A stretch of 64,000 bases of DNA from Primulina eburnea (taxonomy: Eukaryota; Streptophyta; Magnoliopsida; Lamiales; Gesneriaceae), in the NCBI RefSeq assembly GCF_022965805.1, contig NC_133106.1:33035913-33099912 (forward strand). Direction: 5' to 3'. The position numbers were made by a program, and so were the translations under genes. Within the stretch, counting starts at the first letter, position 1, and each line of letters begins with the position of its first letter. Shown here in pieces: positions 10,097-21,461 of this stretch. Below the pieces are notes generated by a model. The model was given only the letters and a program-made list of their open reading frames with translations, was not told where the DNA came from and made no database searches.

Positions 10097-10731
10097 TGTA
10101 ACGTACCGTACTTTTCATACTTAAAATTTGCGGAAAAATTAAAAATTTTCTTAAATGTAAACATCCATACGGTCGTCACTCAACATTCATAACAATAAAT
10201 CTCAAAATCATCCGTCACCAATAAAATTTTGCTAAAAGAAACTGTCTCAAAATATTTCGCATCCAGATATTTAAAAATCAGAGTATTTTGAAACTTTGCA
10301 AAAAACGTAGACATTGCGGTCCTCGAGTCTAGCCTGCCACTCAGTCCAAGCCTGCCCCTTGGTCGCCACCTCCTGTCTCCTCACCAACATAGTCACCTGC
10401 ATCGATCAAGTCTAGTGAGTCTAAAGACTCAACACGTATAAACTGGAATAACGAGTACTACGTAATAAAAATTCGCATGCAACTTTAAAATATGACGTAC
10501 ATAACTTGAAACTAGAACTTGCATAATAAATTGAACATACGTACGTACATAACTAGACGTGCCCTCAACATAAACTTTCATAAACATACTGCATACTTGA
10601 ACATACATAACTTCATCATTTTGCGTAGAGGATGTTTCAAAGCAAGTGACCCATAACATAATAAATGCCTGATCAGACAACCACAGTACTGGGCTGACAG
10701 AGACGTATCCACTGCCACATACATGAGATCC

Positions 10732-10850
10732 TCGTTCATAATTTAACGGGCTGGTTGGTCCCCGTTCATAATTTAACGCTTTCCAACCACGATCTAACCC
10801 GTTCATAATTTAACGGGCGGATTGGTCCCCGTTCATAATTTAACGCTTTC
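10732..10850. repeat. tandem array built on CGTTCATAATTTAACG
   Basis: The 16-bp near-palindrome occurs five times in a ~120-bp window, as two copies of a ~68-bp unit, with spacers GGGCTGGTTGGTCCC and CTTTCCAA(C/T)C. It lies inside the minus-strand LTR. The corresponding place in the 61.6-kb LTR (62141-62270) holds a different short repeat (GACCGATACTGGGG). Confidence 0.8.
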
Positions 10851-11160
10851 CAATCCTAAATATAATTTGGTCACAAGACATTTAGCATACCTCAAAATCT
10901 TGAAATATTTTCTTTTGCACGTCAAACATACTTACTTGGCGTTGAGGGATTTATTGGACTTCGATCGGGGCCGTCGCTGCACATACTATCATGAATTCAC
11001 TTACTTAAATTGCATAACTTAAACGTAGAAATCATACTTACTCTCAAGCTCAATCATTCCTTAGAACATTCTACAATTTGCCATGGCTCGACCTTGCAAA
11101 TCATTGTACTAAACCATGACATCAAACCTCAAACATGTCATAATATTTTTCCCAAAATAT

Positions 11161-11440
11161 GAAGGACACGGACCCCGTGCCTACCTCCGTGTAGGGGTCC
11201 GTGTAGACTCGGGTGAAAGGTTCGGAAAGAAGGGTGGACACGGACCCCGTGTCAGGGTCCGTGTGGGGGTCCGTGTAGACTCTGGAAAAATGCACTCCGA
11301 AAGGAACAAAGGCACGGACCCTGTGTCAGGGTCCGGGTAAGGGTCCGTGTAGTCTTGGGTTCTTGGCACTAAGGAGGAAACAAAGGCACGGACCCCGTGT
11401 GGGGGTCCGGGTGAGGGTCCGTGTACTCTCGGGACAAATG
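11161..11440. repeat. array of CACGGACCCCGTG palindromes, ~80-bp units x4
   Basis: Four diverged direct units, each with CACGGACCC(C/T)GTG and one or two GGGTCCG(T/G)GT words, joined by variable spacers. The core is a near-perfect inverted repeat. It sits towards the U3 side of the minus-strand LTR. Confidence 0.85.
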
Positions 11441-11703
11441 CCGATATTGATCCTCTGTTGGAAGGCGCGAGTCATGAACAATCCTAAAGCATTCACACTT
11501 GGAAGCGACATTGAGGGTATTACGATACCTAAATTCCACACATGGTAATGAAATGTTATTGTGAGCCTAAAGCTCACTTCATTTGACGGTCTGTTGTGAT
11601 TCGATTGTGGAACTTGTCCCATGAATAGAAGCTCTACTACTGGTTATTGTATTAAACTTGGAATTTCTTTGTTTTCATAGAAAACTAAGAAGCATGCAAC
11701 TGT

Positions 11704-12009
11704 TTCAAGATCTTTATAAGCTGAGGCAGAGTGCATTGGATGTTTGAATTTTGAAAGACATGGGGTGAAGTTGACACTTCTTGACATTATTGATGCATTG
11801 CACAACGCAGCAAATCCAATGTATCACAAGAGAACAAAACATAGAGAGATAAAAGTGGCATCTAGTGTGAGAAAAAATATGTGACAAGGGCGCTGATCAA
11901 AACATCACACATTTCAACTGGAGAGCAGCCAACATATTTGTTCACCAAGGAATTGGGCAAAAGTCAACATCAATATCTTTTATTCAAGCTTGGAATTATA
12001 GACTTGTTC
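11704..12009 (+). pseudogene. Copia reverse transcriptase/RNase H C-terminal remnant
   Basis: Broken frames read ANPMYHKRTKH, then ADIFTKELGK in a different frame, then KLGIIDL. These are the expected end of Copia RNase H, around the conserved HIA.NP..H.RTKH and DI.TK motifs. There are in-frame stops (for example after VRKNM) and at least one frameshift. The following purine tract and LTR confirm the orientation. Only the last ~100 codons of pol remain. Confidence 0.75.
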
Positions 12010-12330
12010 CAAGATTGAGGGGAGTGTTAAGTTGTGTTTTTAAATTATAAGAAATGTACTTAGCTAATGCGTTTTTTTTTTGGTTTATAAATAGGGTAGT
12101 TGATTACGTTTGTACAGTCGGACAAATTCATTTTCATTTCGGCTTTTCACCGCCAACTCCTTTGCCATGCGAATTCTTTTTCTTTTCATTTTCAATTTCA
12201 TTCAACATACCACGGACGTTGTCTCTGATCCCGACGTGCAAGTGTGCAGTGATACAAAATTATTCTTCCAAGGAGATCAAAACTGTAATGGCCAATGGGA
12301 ATGTTCTTTGACCCTATGTACTAGGGTGCC
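12010..12330 (+). repeat. purine tract and start of the 3' LTR of the same Copia remnant
   Basis: AGATTGAGGGGAG (12012-12024) is followed by TGTTAAGTTGTG at 12025, the expected start of a Copia LTR. The end is not resolved because no partner LTR is present. An ATG at 12167 opens a 115-codon frame with a hydrophobic start and several cysteines; in this setting I treat it as fortuitous. Confidence 0.55.
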
Positions 12331-14235
12331 CAGGTTTACAAATTATATTATCATTATTATTTTTATTAAATTATTTAATTGCCAAATGCTGCAAATTCTG
12401 TTAGAAATATCAGTCATATTTGTACAAATTAATTCTGACGATATCAAACTTCAGTTGTTAATCATTGCAAAAAAATCGAACACATTTTTTTCCAAAGCTG
12501 AGTTTTTTTATTAATTATATATAGCAAGTAACTTCTCACACGATATTTGATCTGCTTAATTATGATTATCTAACTGCAAACATAACTCGAAATCGAGAAA
12601 AAAAATCGAAATCTATGATTTTTTGACATTGTGATTTCGTTTCAAACTGAAATTAAAAGCCGTAGTTTGATTTATGGCTTGAGATTTCTCATTTTCAGTC
12701 TGAATCAAGACCAAATATATGTATATTCAACGAGTAAAACAAACCATCGACCCAAAAAATAGAAAAAAAAAACACATATAAATATTGTTCCCCGGAAAAT
12801 ATGTGTACTGAGTTCTTGTATATATAGAGAAAATATCGGAAATTTAATTTATCATAGTTTGAGTTTTCTTCCTTCCATTTGTTAAAGTTGAGTTTTAGTC
12901 CATCAACTTTTTGTTTTTTAGTAATATTTTGTTAATTTACTCCTTTGATTTGATAATTTGAAATGGTCAAAGTCAAATAAAACATTGAAAGAATAAAAAT
13001 CACCAGACATAATTTGTTATTCGTTCGCAAGAATTTTTGGCCTATCTGTTTCGTAGTATAGAAAGTTGCTGGAGAATAACTCTAAAGGTTCTCGCAAATC
13101 TCATTGTAAAAAATGAATGATATAAATAAACATATCATTTCCTATCAGTAATTCGTATAATAAAGAATGAGAAATTAATAGACAAATAATTAAATTTTCC
13201 TTTATTCCAATTTTTTGATTTCTAACCCAAATTAATTAAATTTTCCTTTATTCAAATAACTCGCCTAAATGATGATAATGTTGTCAAAAAAAAAAAAAAT
13301 TGAAAGATTCCAACTCATTCAATTATTTTATATAAGTCCTAATTTCTTGGTTGTGTTTGGCTTCTTTTTTTTTTTTTTTTTATCGATCCCAACACTCAAT
13401 CGATAGTAGGAAGTATATATTAAAAAGTATGTATCATTTGATACAGGTCAGTTCTATCTATATTTGCAATAAAAAATAATATTTTAACATAGAAAATTAA
13501 TTAATTTTCTATTATATTCCTTCATCGGTATGACTAGTGGCTCGAAATCATAATGCTATGTAAATTTAGGATACAAAAAGTATACTTTCAATTTAAATAT
13601 TTGTGCATATAAATTTAATTAGTATCCGCTTGCACTGTTTCATGCATTGACTTTAATTAAGAATAAAACATGGAATCGCTTTCAAGAGTTCCGTTTCACC
13701 ACCTATTCGAATAAAGTAGACCTATATTGTTTTGTTGAACTATATAATTCGGAAAAAGATCGAGAATTTCGCACGATGCTCGCCAATTTGCTATTAAAAC
13801 ATAGCTTGTCCAGTTAAGAAAACAAAACATGGAATATTTTATGATTACAGAATAGTACGTACTAGTTTATTCCAAAGTATACTTTAAATATTAATAAATA
13901 GACATCGGACTAATTTTTTGCAGAATTTGAGTCGAATGAAATAAAAATGTGTAATTAACTTATATGTTACCAAATGGTGAGGGTTTACTTTGCGATTAAT
14001 TAAACAATAAATTGTATATATATATTGTTTTGTTGAATTATATGATTGTTGACGTAAATAAAGAAAAAGATCGGAAATTTCACATGACTTGTTTATTCCC
14101 ACATATACTTTTTTGCGAAGTCCTAAGACGTATTTGAGTAAATATAAAAGTTGATTTAAGCTGATTATACCAAAAATATAATATTTTGAGATAATTACTC
14201 TTTGATGTTAAACATAATTTAGATTAAATTAATTT

Positions 14236-14285
<50 letters not shown>

Positions 14286-15546
14286 TCATATCAATATTCG
14301 CATGTTATGTTAAATAGGCAACGAACGTGGCTCAACCACTAATTTAGAAATATATAGTTGCGTGTGCATTTGTACTACCAAATATAATATATAATTATTG
14401 TTACATAGATTAAATACGACCTTGCGCAGGTAATAACACCACCCTGAGAAGACCGACACATTCTTATTCACTTGCACGTAGAGAAATCACACACACGATA
14501 TTCATACTTTGTTGGTTATCTAATATCGGTAAGATAAAATCTCTGTGAGTTGCATATATAGGTTTGAACATTTTTTTCATGTTGACCTAACTTTTGAAGT
14601 TGAGTTAAATCCAAGTTTCAATATTGACATGCGGTCTTGATTGTACAAGCTGAATTCGCCGAAGAACTAAATTTTGCATAACCCACCTGCGGTCTTGATT
14701 GTACAAGCCAGAGAAACAACTGATAATCAGGTTTCCAAAAGCAACAGACTTTCCATATTTAATATTGAATTCCAGTTAGCTATATTTACCTGTCAAATTC
14801 ATAACCATCGGGCCACCCACGCAGACAGTGGTGGACACTCTTTTTTTTCTCAGCACAACAACGTTGGTAAGTAGTACCTTCGAACTAGGTACAAACAAGA
14901 CATGAACTATATTGATCAAGGCGACAAATGGTGAAGCTCGAAATATTTGAAAAATACGTCACAGAGAGTTATAATTCAGGTAAGGCTATGGAAACTGATA
15001 TGAGAAAGAGATTAATGAGCCATATATGTTTACTACGCATCTTGGGATCACGGTCTCTGCATTAGCTAGCGATTTTGGTTGCGGTCGGACTTTCTAATAC
15101 GAATTCATGGTGAGTTTCGTTTTAATCGAGCTTACAAAATTATCTTCTAACACTTCTATTCATATTTCTGTTATTACATTATGCGCACGAAGAGCTAGGC
15201 ACGTCGTATTATAATCTTCTTGTGCAGGTACATGTGTTTTTTCAAATGTAAATTCGCTTATACAGCTAGCGCATGTTTGAAAATACCTAATGTTAATTTT
15301 GTTTCATTTTGTTTTGATTCCTTATTTACATGAGACAATTAGATCAATATAAATATCCATCGATTAGACCTAACAAACAAGTATTTTGGATTAGAATATT
15401 TCAAGATCAATATTAGGGTAAAAACATGCAAATCATGATCATATATAGATAGATATATATATTTCGAATATTAGGAAACATGTTTTTATCTGTCATCCAA
15501 GTTTTAACTTTAAATAAAGGCAATTTTTTTATCGCAATCAATCAGT
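12331..15546. other. AT-rich intergenic DNA, no gene recognised
   Basis: Over 3 kb of AT-rich sequence with homopolymer runs. It contains a (TA)n microsatellite, a 20-base word GCGGTCTTGATTGTACAAGC repeated at 14632 and 14690, and a diverged ~100-bp similarity between about 13720-13770 and 14020-14100. Open frames are short and have no family resemblance. Confidence 0.5.
14240..14284. repeat. (TA)n microsatellite
   Basis: About 22 uninterrupted TA dinucleotides. Low-complexity, length-polymorphic class. Confidence 0.95.
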
Positions 15547-15809
15547 ATCAATGTAACGTCTCACTCATTTTTAAATTTCTACTTGACATTTTTTTTTAAA
15601 TAAAAGCTCGCATTTTCGAAATAACATTTAAAATAATCGTAATTATCTTACTGTAAAAATAGTGCAGTTTAATTAACCAAGCTCAGCTATAATCATACGA
15701 AAACATAAAATAATAAGAATCTTAAAATCATCAACGTATGAAAATATTCATCTCCTCTCAATCTCATGAATCATAATGCAGAAAACATGTGGTCCTCGGG
15801 TCGTGTCAC

Positions 15810-17167
15810 TGATAGGCTCATAATAGTTGTATTTTTTGTTGTCATATCTCTCATTGTTACCACTTTCAACGTGCTTAATTGACACATTTTTGTGTGATTT
15901 AATGTAGGATGAAGTTTTCTGTTCATGAGATAAAATTGGGCTAAAAAGGTGATTTTATATCACAATTAAAGTTGTCGATATGATCGTAGTGGAAGACTTG
16001 AACAGAAAAATTCAGAATTGGTTTTTGGATAAGGCGTGATCACGCCTTATGAATGCTCCTCGGCTGCTTAATGAGAATTGAAGAATTTTCATATCAAAGA
16101 AGAAATAAAAGATAGAGTTTTTTTTCCATAAAAAAACTCTATATTTTTTAGTAGATATTTCATATTATCTTTTAATTTTTTAGTGATTAGGTTTTAATTT
16201 GGATTAATGGGCTTTTTAGCTTTAGACCCTTTTTTCTTTCAAAACCTAACCTACGTTCAAATCAAGGAGGCAGCCTTAGATATTCTTCCTCCACCATCCA
16301 ACGTGAAGAGCAAATAGACGGCAGAAGGATTTTCTCTCAACCTCCTTCCACAACTTTAGGGTAGTTTTATTTCTATTCAAGGGATATTTTTACTATTTCA
16401 ATTTATCACTGTGAGGCTTTTGTGATTTAATTTAATATTCATGTTTTGTTCAAGTATTTGTTGATTTATGATTTATTTATATGAAAGTTGTATCTCGGTT
16501 AATCTGACAATTTAATTCGATATATAATTTTCTACTGCTAACCATGAATTCAGTGATCCGTAATTGTCATGAATGATTGGTACATGAGTAGCGATAGATT
16601 ATGTGTGTTGTGCTATCATAACATATTTAATTTAAATAAATCAACGAAACTCGATCTATCAATTGCAGCTATCTCGATTGTTAGATTTTAGGATTAACTG
16701 TTTTCACAAAACGAAAATGCTATTTTTAATTAATATGGAACACTATCGTGCCGAGTTAATTATTAATAAGTTTTGACTGGATGCTGGGTTCGGTCAATTA
16801 TTTTAGGAAAACACAAGAATTTTAGCGGCTATCCCTATAATTCTAAAGTTAATTGCTTGTAATTGCATGAATAAATATATGTTAGCCGATGAACAGTGAT
16901 ACAATTGAATAGTAGAAATCCCTTGAATCGAGCTTGGTAATATTAATTTACATTTAATTAGTTTTTCATCTTGATTTGTTATTTCTTCTTGCATGCTAAA
17001 TTAGTTCTAGTATTTTATTTAATTCATATCCAAAATCCCCCCTTTATTTGCATTTTACTCGAAACGAATTATCTCCCGTTCCCTGTGGATTCGACCCTGC
17101 TCACCATTACACTAGTTTTATCTAAAGAGTAGGAATTTAAGTTTGGTGGCACAACGACAGCACACCA
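15810..17167 (+). repeat. 5' LTR of the TR-GAG element
   Basis: Starts TGATAGGCTC and ends GACAGCACACCA. Contains a 22-bp perfect palindrome at 16029-16050 with core AAGGCGTGATCACGCCTT. Confidence 0.9.
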
Positions 17168-17172
17168 AATTT

Positions 17173-17190
17173 TGGCGCCGTTGCCGGGGA
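17173..17190 (+). promoter_or_regulatory. primer binding site, tRNA-Asp type
   Basis: TGGCGCCGTTGCCGGGGA, 5 bases after the LTR. This is the primer site used by Athila and Tat lineages of Ty3 elements. Confidence 0.9.
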
Positions 17191-17217
17191 ATGGTGCAAG
17201 GTTAGATTTTTCGAGTT

Positions 17218-18111
17218 TTGTTATTATTTTTTTTTACGTCTCATTCTTCTTGTACAGGTGATTTATCAAGAAAAGAAGAATTTGAGAATTTTTTTGTTGT
17301 GAAATACTTTGAGATGTTTCATCGACAAGTATTCACAAGTTTTGCCCAACAAAACGGAGAACCATTCTACGCAGCATGGGAGAGATTCAATAATTTAGTA
17401 ACAAAATTCAGGAATCATGATTTTTCTAACTATGTTCTTATTAGACTTTTTCTTAAAGGTTTGGATGCAATTACACGAAGATGGGTATTTAAAGGAGCAC
17501 TAAAAACCGGTAGTCCATTACTTAGTCGACGTGAAGACAATGTGATATATTTGCTAAATGATATGGCTGACTTTGACTACCATCAGTATTGGGATCCTTC
17601 GCTGCAGAGTTGGAGACACCAATACACTCTAGAAATTAATCAATCTGATTTTACAGACCAACCTTTCGAGCATCAAGAAGATGAGGGATATAGTCTTGAA
17701 AAAATCATAAGTCAATTGAATGATATGGTAAACAAGCGTGTGGCATTGAATGGGAAAACTGTTGAGCCTCGATCTGAAAAAGTTTTGGAAGAAATATCAA
17801 ACGAAGATGAGGCACCAATAAAGTTGAGAGATGAACAAGCTCCTGAGACTATCGATTTGAGCTCGTCGATAATATTATCATACATACATCTAGGAGATTC
17901 TTGTCTTTCTCCATTACCGATTTCAACAGATTTTGTTCTTCAAGAGCCAACGATGATACTCTCATCTCATGCCTATTATTCAAAGTCACGTTTTGTTGAG
18001 GAGACGAGCTTACATTGCATACATCAAGCCAAACTTGAGGGCACATGGAACCAAGACCCATATATGGTGTCATATGACACGTACTTTGGGCGTCAGCCGC
18101 TCTTTGAATGA
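17218..18111 (+). CDS. Gag-like protein of the TR-GAG element
   Basis: An open frame of about 297 codons to the stop at 18109-18111. The first ATG is at 17314, but retro-gag similarity appears to begin before it, so the true start (or a non-AUG or upstream start) is unresolved. Residues ~45-105 carry the retrotransposon gag signature (FTSFAQQNGEPFYAAWERF, then LFLKGLD). The C-terminal half is acidic with no CCHC zinc knuckle. It would form or join virus-like particles in which element RNA is reverse transcribed by enzymes from a related autonomous element. It is the only ORF between PBS and purine tract. It appears unbroken, which fits the young age of the insertion. Confidence 0.75.
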   Translation: MLLFFFTSHSSCTGDLSRKEEFENFFVVKYFEMFHRQVFTSFAQQNGEPFYAAWERFNNLVTKFRNHDFSNYVLIRLFLKGLDAITRRWVFKGALKTGSPLLSRREDNVIYLLNDMADFDYHQYWDPSLQSWRHQYTLEINQSDFTDQPFEHQEDEGYSLEKIISQLNDMVNKRVALNGKTVEPRSEKVLEEISNEDEAPIKLRDEQAPETIDLSSSIILSYIHLGDSCLSPLPISTDFVLQEPTMILSSHAYYSKSRFVEETSLHCIHQAKLEGTWNQDPYMVSYDTYFGRQPLFE

Positions 18112-18153
18112 GAGTTTTTGAGGGTCAAGCCGACGACTAAAAATCGAGCGCTT

Positions 18154-18167
18154 TTGGGAGGCAACCC
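18154..18167 (+). other. Athila-type conserved motif downstream of gag
   Basis: GGGAGGCAACCCAA with AGCGCTTTT just before it. This short inverted motif is familiar from the region after gag in Athila-related elements; its function is not known to me. Confidence 0.5.
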
Positions 18168-18239
18168 AAATTTTTTGTTCTTATTATTTTTAATTTCTTT
18201 TATTTTATTTTTATCAAATAGTACAATTTTTGTTACCTT

Positions 18240-18490
18240 TTGCAGAAGATGTCTTCTAACAAGGCGTGACCACGCCTTATAAGAATAACACTTCTACGCA
18301 AAGCAAAAAAAAAAAAAAATCCAGTAGAGGTCTTCGCACAAGGCGTGGCCACGCCTTGTTGAAACACCTCTGCTGAATTTTTTTTTTAAAAAAATAAAAA
18401 ATAAAAAAATAAAATTTGCCCTAAACACAATAGATGTCTTTTGACAAGGCGTGGTCACGCCCTGTCCGAAGACATCTTCTGAAAAAAAAA
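18240..18490. repeat. three hairpin modules with AAGGCGTG..CACGCCTT cores
   Basis: Cores at 18261-18278 (centre AC), 18338-18359 (a 22-bp perfect palindrome, centre GC) and 18443-18466 (centre GT, one mismatch). Each is flanked by further pairing arms, such as AGATGTCTT before and AAGACATCT after the third. A-rich spacers separate them. The same core is in both LTRs of the element, so one full-length RNA would carry it repeatedly. Confidence 0.9.
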
Positions 18491-20089
18491 AAATTAAAAA
18501 TTTACTTTTCTTTTATCTAACATTATTTGTTCTCACCCTTTTTCACATCTTCTCTCGCAGGCTTCGTTAACACCGCAACAACAATAGAAAGCTTTGCTCC
18601 AAGATGTCCAACAATTTTCAGGGGAGTTTTTTATCTTCTTTTGCGTTTTTACTGTCTACGTTGTGCATCTAATTTTTGTGTCATTGAGGACATTGCCACA
18701 TTTAGGTGTGGGAGGGTATATAGCCTTATTTCTCGTTTCAATTTCTATTTTTTTTCAAATTTTTTGCATGTTTATTCGGAAAAAAAATAAAGAAGAGAGA
18801 GAGGAGAGAGTCCGGAAAAATGAATTTGTTTGATCCATAAAGCATCTAGTGTTTATTCGTTATCTCTCTCATTTGAATCTTGAATGCCTCTGATGCGAGT
18901 CTAAAAAAAAAAAACCGATGTCTTCTTTGTGTGCAACTGATTTTGCATCCTTACTGCTACATTTATGGGAAATTGCTCTTGATGATGTGTTGAAATGACA
19001 AGTGTATGAGGTCTAACACACATACCATTTTTTTTGTGTGAGCTTTGGGCCTTTGAGCAATCATCATATCATGCTCCAATTTTTCTTGATTGTGTGTTAG
19101 TCATACATTGTTGATTTTTCTAGAACTTGCATTGTTATACATGTCTTTGTTGATACCTTGTGATGGATTAGGTCCATAAACAAAGTAAAGGGCATTAGGT
19201 TCAAACCTTTTTTTTTTTTTCAAATCATCAGTGCCATTCTTTTTGAGCCTACCCTGATTCATTTACCCCTAGTGAGCCAAGTTCGAGCTTGAGCCTATTT
19301 GTTGGAAAATAACCACGTTACAATCCATGATACAATCCTTTTTTTGGTTATTCCTCTATTTGAACCTCGAATTGAAGAATCATACAAACTTTTCTCATTT
19401 AGCATCGTTTTGAGCCAAGAAAGCGTAAATTGTTGAGATCGAGTGATTAATGCTCGAAATCGTTGTCTCAAAAAACCCCTTATGAAAAAAAAACAAGAAT
19501 AAAAAAAAAGATAAAAATGATTTGAAAAAATACATATGTATAATGAAAAGAAGAAAAAAAAGAGTGAGAAGGAAAATAAGAGCAACGAAGAAAAAAATGC
19601 TCTTGGATGTTATAATGAGATTCAAGATGTTATTGTTAGCATGATGCAATTTTGTTGAAAGTGTGTATGTGTTCTTCAGTTCCATAAACCGTTGTACTTA
19701 TTTCCTACCTGACCTCTAGCCACGTTTCAACCCATTTACAGCCCTTGTTTGTGCATTTTAATTCATTCACTTGGTAGAGGATATGATATATTTGCAAGCT
19801 TATGGTAAAAATTTTCAGCGTTTTGACATGAGAGCTCCTTGATACACACCTAGACACTTACGAGTGAAATGAGCGAATCTTGTGAGGAGTGTTTGGACTC
19901 TATGCAGTTTTATTTCTACACATTCGGATGGAAGCAATTGCTCATGATGTTGGTAGTCAGATGCCCAACAATTAAATTTCTTTGGTGCATGAAAAAAATA
20001 TTTTGCGGACAAGTAAATGAAGCAGAAAGAGGATAATGAGTTGAGATAATGAATTGAACTCTTTTATGCTTGAGGACAAGCATGGTTTA
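18491..20089 (+). other. non-coding 3' tail of the TR-GAG element
   Basis: AT-rich sequence without a supported ORF. Includes a T-rich block around 18500-18800 and an A-rich block at 19480-19590. No pol motif is detectable in any frame, so the loss of pol is a deletion or replacement, not decay by point mutation. Confidence 0.65.
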
Positions 20090-20101
20090 GGTGTGGGAGA
20101 T
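20090..20101 (+). promoter_or_regulatory. polypurine tract of the TR-GAG element
   Basis: GGTGTGGGAGAT immediately before the 3' LTR that starts TGATAGG at 20103. Confidence 0.75.
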
Positions 20102-20102
20102 T

Positions 20103-21461
20103 TGATAGGCTCATAATAGTTGTATTTTTTGTTGTCATATCTCTCATTGTTACCACTTTCAACGTGCTTAATTGACACATTTTTGTGTGATTTAATGTAG
20201 GATGAAGTTTTCTGTTCATGAGATAAAATTGGGCTAAAAAGGTGATTTTATATCACAATTAAAGTTGTCGATATGATCGTAGTGGAAGACTTGAACAGAA
20301 AAATTCAGAATTGGTTTTTGGATAAGGCGTGATCACGCCTTATGAATGCTCCTCGGCTGCTTAATGAGAATTGAAGAATTTTCATATCAAAGAAGAAATA
20401 AAAGATAGAGTTTTTTTTCCATAAAAAAACTCTATATTTTTTAGTAGATATTTCATATTATCTTTTAATTTTTTAGTGATTAGGTTTTAATTTGGATTAA
20501 TGGGCTTTTTAGCTTTAGACCCCTTTTTCTTTCAAAACCTAACCTACGTTCAAATCAAGGAGGCAGCCTTAGATATTCTTCCTCCACCATCCAACGTGAA
20601 GAGCAAATAGACGGCAGAAGGATTTTCTCTCAACCTCCTTCCACAACTTTAGGGTAAGTTTTATTTCTATTCAAGGGATATTTTTACTATTTCAATTTAT
20701 CACTGTGAAGCTTTTGTGATTTAATTTAATATTCATGTTTTGTTCAAGTATTTGTTGATTTATGATTTATTTATATGAAAGTTGTATCTCGGTTAATCTG
20801 ACAATTTAATTCGATATATAATTTTCTACTGCTAACCATGAATTCAGTGATCCGTAATTGTCATGAATGATTGGTACATGAGTAGCGATAGATTATGTGT
20901 GTTGTGCTATCATAACATATTTAATTTAAATAAATCAACGAAACTCGATCTATCAATTGCAGCTATCTCGATTGTTAGATTTTAGGATTAACTGTTTTCA
21001 CAAAACGAAAATGCTATTTTTAATTAATATGGAACACTATCGTGCCGAGTTAATTATTAATAAGTTTTGACTGGATGCTGGGTTCGGTCAATTATTTTAG
21101 GAAAACACAAGAATTTTAGCGGCTATCCCTATAATTCTAAAGTTAATTGCTTGTAATTGCATGAATAAATATATGTTAGCCGATGAACAGTGATACAATT
21201 GAATAGTAGAAATCCCTTGAATCGAGCTTGGTAATATTAATTTACATTTAATTAGTTTTTCATCTTGATTTGTTATTTCTTCTTGCATGCTAAATTAGTT
21301 CTAGTATTTTATTTAATTCATATCCAAAATCCCTCCTTTATTTGCATTTTACTCGAAACGAATTATCTCCCGTTCCCTGTGGATTCGACCCTGCTCACCA
21401 TTACACTAGTTTTATCTAAAGAGTAGGAATTTAAGTTTGGTGGCACAACGACAGCACACCA
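20103..21461 (+). repeat. 3' LTR of the TR-GAG element
   Basis: Nearly identical to 15810-17167. Differences seen are in the C/T run near 20520, one added A near 20657, G/A near 20708 and C/T near 21334. The palindrome lies at 20332-20353. Confidence 0.9.

Larger units (their letters stand above)
10097..11698 (-). repeat. minus-strand Ty3 LTR, probably solo (upper boundary tentative)
   Basis: The lower edge, TGTAACGTACC at 10097, corresponds to the LTR end at 61570 and shares AAATTTGCGGAAAAATTAAA with it. The block GAGTCTAAAGACTC near 10420 is shared with the LTRs at 15552-24254 and 61570-64000, which sets the orientation. A 5-bp word ACTGT occurs at 10092-10096 and 11699-11703 and would be the target duplication, giving a 1.6-kb solo LTR. 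The inferred start, TGCATG, is atypical for this family, so the upper edge could instead lie near 11640. Confidence 0.5.
15810..21461 (+). mobile_element. TR-GAG type non-autonomous LTR retrotransposon (5652 bp)
   Basis: A complete element: LTRs 15810-17167 and 20103-21461, target duplication GTCAC (15805-15809, 21462-21466), a tRNA-Asp-type primer site, one gag-like ORF and a 2-kb non-coding tail with a purine tract. There is no protease, reverse transcriptase or integrase. It matches the class described as terminal-repeat retrotransposons with a GAG domain. By eye the LTRs differ at three bases and one indel in ~1358 bp, so the insertion is recent. Gag-family signals and the motif GGGAGGCAACCCAA (18154-18167) suggest relation to Athila elements, which would supply the missing enzymes. 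Confidence 0.9.

Noticed and set aside
12167..12514. 115-codon frame with hydrophobic start and spaced cysteines, like a small secreted protein
   Set aside because: It lies inside the start of a Copia LTR, runs into AT-rich low complexity, and has no family match I can name.
16803..16994. 63-codon minus-strand frame present twice (also 21097-21288)
   Set aside because: It is the same LTR sequence in two LTRs of the TR-GAG element, not a conserved gene.
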